Shown piece by piece: positions 61,511 through 64,000 of a stretch of 64,000 bases of DNA. How positions within the stretch are numbered: position 1 is the stretch's first letter; each line of letters starts with the position of its first letter. Origin of the DNA: an uncultured Sphaerochaeta sp. (lineage in GTDB: Bacteria; Spirochaetota; Spirochaetia; Sphaerochaetales; Sphaerochaetaceae); assembly GCF_963666015.1 (NCBI RefSeq), contig NZ_OY762555.1, positions 1,488,001-1,552,000 on the forward strand. Direction: 5' to 3'. The notes beneath the pieces are model-generated. The model was not told where the DNA came from and made no database searches. It worked only from the letters and a program-made list of their open reading frames with translations. Both the position numbers and the translations under genes were made by a program.

Positions 61511-62602
61511 TTACCAGTGTCGCAAACGTCTATTCACATGCTCCAAGTCGAGCAATTGATGATTACTTCCTCTATACCATTCCATCATGCCTTTATATTC
61601 AGGATCTTCTGGATTTTGGAGGATTTCCAACAACCTTGTATATCCATACCGCCCCCCTACATCCTCTGGTGGAGCTTCTCCCTCCCAGTCCAGACACACT
61701 GGATGATTCTTATCGTATTCATCAATAATTTCATGGAGACGGATATGGGCTATCCAAAAATCCCCAAAGTCATAGTTGTAGATAATTTCCCTGTACTGCG
61801 GAAATATCTCATGAAGGAATACCAAGCTGTCATCCTTTGTAGTCTCCCCTTCCTCTTCAAACTCCCTGGGGAAACCGGTCAATGTATATTTTAGTCTTCC
61901 ATTGGGATGTCGTTCTATCCAAAAATCATGCAGGTGGCGATTCCACCAACCAAACAGCGTCTGCAATATATCGTGGAACTCTCGAAAGGTACAATTGAGG
62001 GGCACGATGACACGACGGCGACAAGTACTGTCCAGCTCCAGGTCTACGTCAAAGGCAGCAGCCTTACACCAAAAGAGTGGTAACCCATATTTTTGTTCTA
62101 TATCAAGGGAGAATTTTTCGGAGATCAGTACATAGTCGCTTCCTTCTGTAGTCTTAACAGTTAGAAAGTCCATATTGAGAAGCCGAATCATCTGTCTTTG
62201 CAGCAATACCTCGGTAGAGTAACTATTAAAAAAGAAATGGGTATGAGCACATACATTATTCAGCCCTGCAACCACTGAACGATTTGCAGTCTTACTGAAC
62301 GTGATATGTTCTCCAGAATCCTGTAGGTACTGATCGATGATAGCCGGAGTGAAACACATCGTTTCCAGGCAGGCTCTCACCCCCTCAAGGATCAAAGTTT
62401 CGATATTCTTCATATCGCCTCGTCTGATGCCATAGAGAATGAACGCATAGCGAGAGACATCGTTGCAGACCACGATCGTTCTCCTATGGTTTACCATGAT
62501 CATATTGGCACTCCACGAGAAGAGTGGATCAATTGCTGTATCGGCTGGATATGCCTGTATCCGTAGGTAATCCAAGAGCTTCTTTGTACATCCAATTTGC
62601 AT
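61511..62602 (-). CDS. DUF6933-like/plasmid pRiA4b ORF-3-like fusion protein
   Basis: A 363-residue soluble protein. Residues 1-170 begin IGCTKKLLDYLRI, with DPLFSWSANMIMVNHRRTIV and a following VCNDVSRYAF, like the DUF6933 family. Residues ~190-330 resemble the pRiA4b ORF-3-like domain: CTFREFHDILQTLFGWWNRH, then YNYDFGDFWIAHIRL and CLDWEGEAPPEDVGG with RYGY. Neither domain has a known activity. Start at ATG 62600-62602; an in-frame GTG 21 bases upstream is possible. It converges on hipT and follows the next gene by 43 bases. Confidence 0.75.
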   Translation of the reverse strand: MQIGCTKKLLDYLRIQAYPADTAIDPLFSWSANMIMVNHRRTIVVCNDVSRYAFILYGIRRGDMKNIETLILEGVRACLETMCFTPAIIDQYLQDSGEHITFSKTANRSVVAGLNNVCAHTHFFFNSYSTEVLLQRQMIRLLNMDFLTVKTTEGSDYVLISEKFSLDIEQKYGLPLFWCKAAAFDVDLELDSTCRRRVIVPLNCTFREFHDILQTLFGWWNRHLHDFWIERHPNGRLKYTLTGFPREFEEEGETTKDDSLVFLHEIFPQYREIIYNYDFGDFWIAHIRLHEIIDEYDKNHPVCLDWEGEAPPEDVGGRYGYTRLLEILQNPEDPEYKGMMEWYRGSNHQLLDLEHVNRRLRHW

Positions 62603-62645
62603 ATAACCACCATCTCCTATCACTATCTTCTAGTATCATATATAT

Positions 62646-63926
62646 CTACAACAAGCCAGATTTTCTGAGCTCTTGTTTCAGCATTCTCTTTCTTGGATAT
62701 TTCTCCATCAAGACAGCCATACAGTGCTGTACCTCTCTTTCTCCCCCAATGGACTTCAGTGCTTGCAGGGTGTTGGCAAGTTCGGTAAATGTATATCGTG
62801 AACTATCTTCATATGCCATATGAAGACTCTGATACACCAAGAGGTCAATCACCTCGGTAGTATAAGAAGGAACCAAATACTTGTAGTAGCGCAGTGATTC
62901 CTTGGGAAATTGTTTTACATACCATAGTAATCGCTCATAATTACCTTCCTCAATAAGAAGCTCAGGTAAGAACCGTACCACGTACCATGAGCTTCCTTCC
63001 ATTGCATCGCAGAGCAACTCAAGAGTAGTTTTCCAGGAGTCTGGTGTGCTGAGCTCCTTGAGTTCAGTGACATATTGAGGATTTCCTTTTGTAATCAAAT
63101 CAAAGGCTGCATCCAGTGCCCCCTGGCGATTTCCCTTCTCCTCATAGAGCTTAAAAAGATACTCTGAGAAGATGAAACTGTTTTTAAAACGTTTATTTGC
63201 CTCGAGGGATAGCTTTATTGCGTCCTCCTTACGCTCTTCCTGTATTGCCTTTTCAATCGCCAGTCTCCAGAATTCCGGTTCATAACCATAATCCACTAGG
63301 TATTGAAGTTGGTCTTCCTTGCTCGCTGCTCGAAGGAGAAGATTGTAGGTAAGTTCCTCTACTTCAATCCCCCCCTCAACGATCATCTCTCGAAGTTGCT
63401 GTATCTGTTTCTTATCCGTTACCATACCGGTCATGAGCCGCATTCTGATCGGCGTCAGCTTGTCACAATCTGAAAGCAGCGTGTACAGTGATTGCTTTTT
63501 AGGGTAAGAGATAACAGCATCAGCGATTGCATTACAACATCGTTTCAGTTTTTCATAGAGCATTTCATATTGGCAATCCAAGTGCTCCAGGAGCGGAAGT
63601 GTTTCGGCCAATAAGAGACAGAGTTGTATTGCATAGAGGTATTGCCCGTAATGCGTGGCTGCCTCGATATCAAGAAAGTAACTATCGAAGAATTTCTCGC
63701 TCTCCTGACTGAACCCAAGGTCACCATATCTGTCATATTCGAGGTCGGTGAGACATTCCTGCAAGAAAAAACGCGATGTCTCCAATTCTGGATCAAGCAA
63801 TTCTTCGCCAAAGGCAAAAGACATATGTCTTTCGAGTGAAGAATCCTTCTCAGCTTCTCGTAGCAGAAAATCAATCAAGGAATCCTTGCTGGCCTTTTGT
63901 AACAACGTGGGTAGGTTTTCTATCAT
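62646..63926 (-). CDS. Large helical repeat-like protein of unknown function
   Basis: A 426-residue, leucine-rich, almost wholly helical protein with no signal peptide or membrane segment. The N-terminus (SKDSLIDFLLREAEKDSSLE) and the C-terminus (YPRKRMLKQELRKSGLL) resemble the helical-repeat regions found after SWIM zinc-finger domains; no SWIM motif is present in this protein. ATG 63924-63926 is chosen because the preceding gene ends 10 bases upstream; a longer in-frame start at 63968 would overlap it. Function unknown. Confidence 0.6.
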   Translation of the reverse strand: MIENLPTLLQKASKDSLIDFLLREAEKDSSLERHMSFAFGEELLDPELETSRFFLQECLTDLEYDRYGDLGFSQESEKFFDSYFLDIEAATHYGQYLYAIQLCLLLAETLPLLEHLDCQYEMLYEKLKRCCNAIADAVISYPKKQSLYTLLSDCDKLTPIRMRLMTGMVTDKKQIQQLREMIVEGGIEVEELTYNLLLRAASKEDQLQYLVDYGYEPEFWRLAIEKAIQEERKEDAIKLSLEANKRFKNSFIFSEYLFKLYEEKGNRQGALDAAFDLITKGNPQYVTELKELSTPDSWKTTLELLCDAMEGSSWYVVRFLPELLIEEGNYERLLWYVKQFPKESLRYYKYLVPSYTTEVIDLLVYQSLHMAYEDSSRYTFTELANTLQALKSIGGEREVQHCMAVLMEKYPRKRMLKQELRKSGLL

Positions 63927-63936
63927 GACTATACGT

Positions 63937-64000
63937 TTACTGATCCTCACGCCCAAAGAACTGAGCATCAGGTGGTGGGAGCCTCGATTCAGTTAGATAG
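63937..64000 (-). CDS. C-terminal end of an upstream gene (partial)
   Basis: A frame open from the right window edge encodes 20 residues including ESRLPPPDAQFFGREDQ and stops at TAA 63937-63939, ten bases before the next gene's ATG. The spacing suggests an operon. Too short to name; it could be a SWIM zinc-finger protein given the gene that follows, but nothing here proves that. Confidence 0.4.
   Translation of the reverse strand, partial: YLTESRLPPPDAQFFGREDQ

Noticed and set aside
1..64000. CRISPR arrays, tRNA or rRNA genes, complete insertion sequences and attachment sites.
   Set aside because: I found no regularly spaced long direct repeats, no cloverleaf-like sequences with a T-loop, and no transposase or integrase gene.

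Overview
The window reads as chromosomal DNA of a diderm, sugar-fermenting spirochaete, most likely Sphaerochaeta or a close relative. This is inference from gene content: many carbohydrate ABC importers without their own ATPase, LplABC-type importers with a YesS-like sensor regulator, and substrate-binding proteins with cleavable signal peptides that mature at an A-A-G-x-x-E-like end and lack a lipobox cysteine. Base composition is moderate in the transporter region. It is clearly higher in cutC and its neighbour (35.54-37.75 kb) and clearly lower in the glycan locus (38.0-57.4 kb). I saw no rRNA, tRNA, intact insertion sequence or CRISPR array.

Region 1 (1-37.7 kb) is a carbohydrate and organic-acid scavenging region built of repeated operons. 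It starts with a partial tripartite tricarboxylate transporter (tctC-tctB). Next comes a LacI-led operon of binding protein, two permeases and a sulfatase. An alpha-galactoside operon follows: binding protein, two permeases, MelA-type GH4 alpha-galactosidase and an AraC regulator. Then come an AGE-family epimerase divergent from an AAC(3)-like acetyltransferase, and an operon of binding protein, two permeases, an FAD-dependent oxidoreductase and a LacI regulator. A short housekeeping stretch holds zupT, a methyltransferase, two small unknown proteins, ugd and a frameshifted nitrilase. The last operon is LplB-LplC-binding protein-sulfatase-YesS/AraC sensor, divergent from a GH29 fucosidase, cutC and an M81-family protein. 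Two sulfatases, a fucosidase and an alpha-galactosidase suggest use of sulfated, fucose- or galactose-containing polysaccharides. A stem-loop sits just downstream of four of the five binding-protein genes.

Region 2 (38.0-57.4 kb) is an AT-rich surface-glycan locus with phosphonate chemistry. It encodes PEP mutase fused to an HxGH nucleotidyltransferase, phosphonopyruvate decarboxylase and an iron-type alcohol dehydrogenase; together these predict 2-hydroxyethylphosphonate. It also encodes a LicC-like nucleotidyltransferase, a CDP-glycerol glycerophosphotransferase-like protein, two LicD proteins, two glycosyltransferases and a Wzx flippase. Two fusions are unusual: a YidC/Oxa1-like domain joined to an alkaline-phosphatase-superfamily domain, and a Wzy-like polymerase joined to a TupA-like ATP-grasp domain. 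A second TupA-like gene is frameshifted. A GH112 phosphorylase is embedded in the locus. The best overall reading is a surface polysaccharide carrying phosphonate, and perhaps amino-acid, decorations.

Region 3 (57.6-64 kb) has a short RibF-like protein coupled to an APC permease, a HipBST tripartite toxin-antitoxin operon with three operators spaced exactly 41 bp apart and a probably leaderless hipB transcript, a DUF6933-like/pRiA4b ORF-3-like fusion, a repeat-like helical protein, and the last residues of a further gene.
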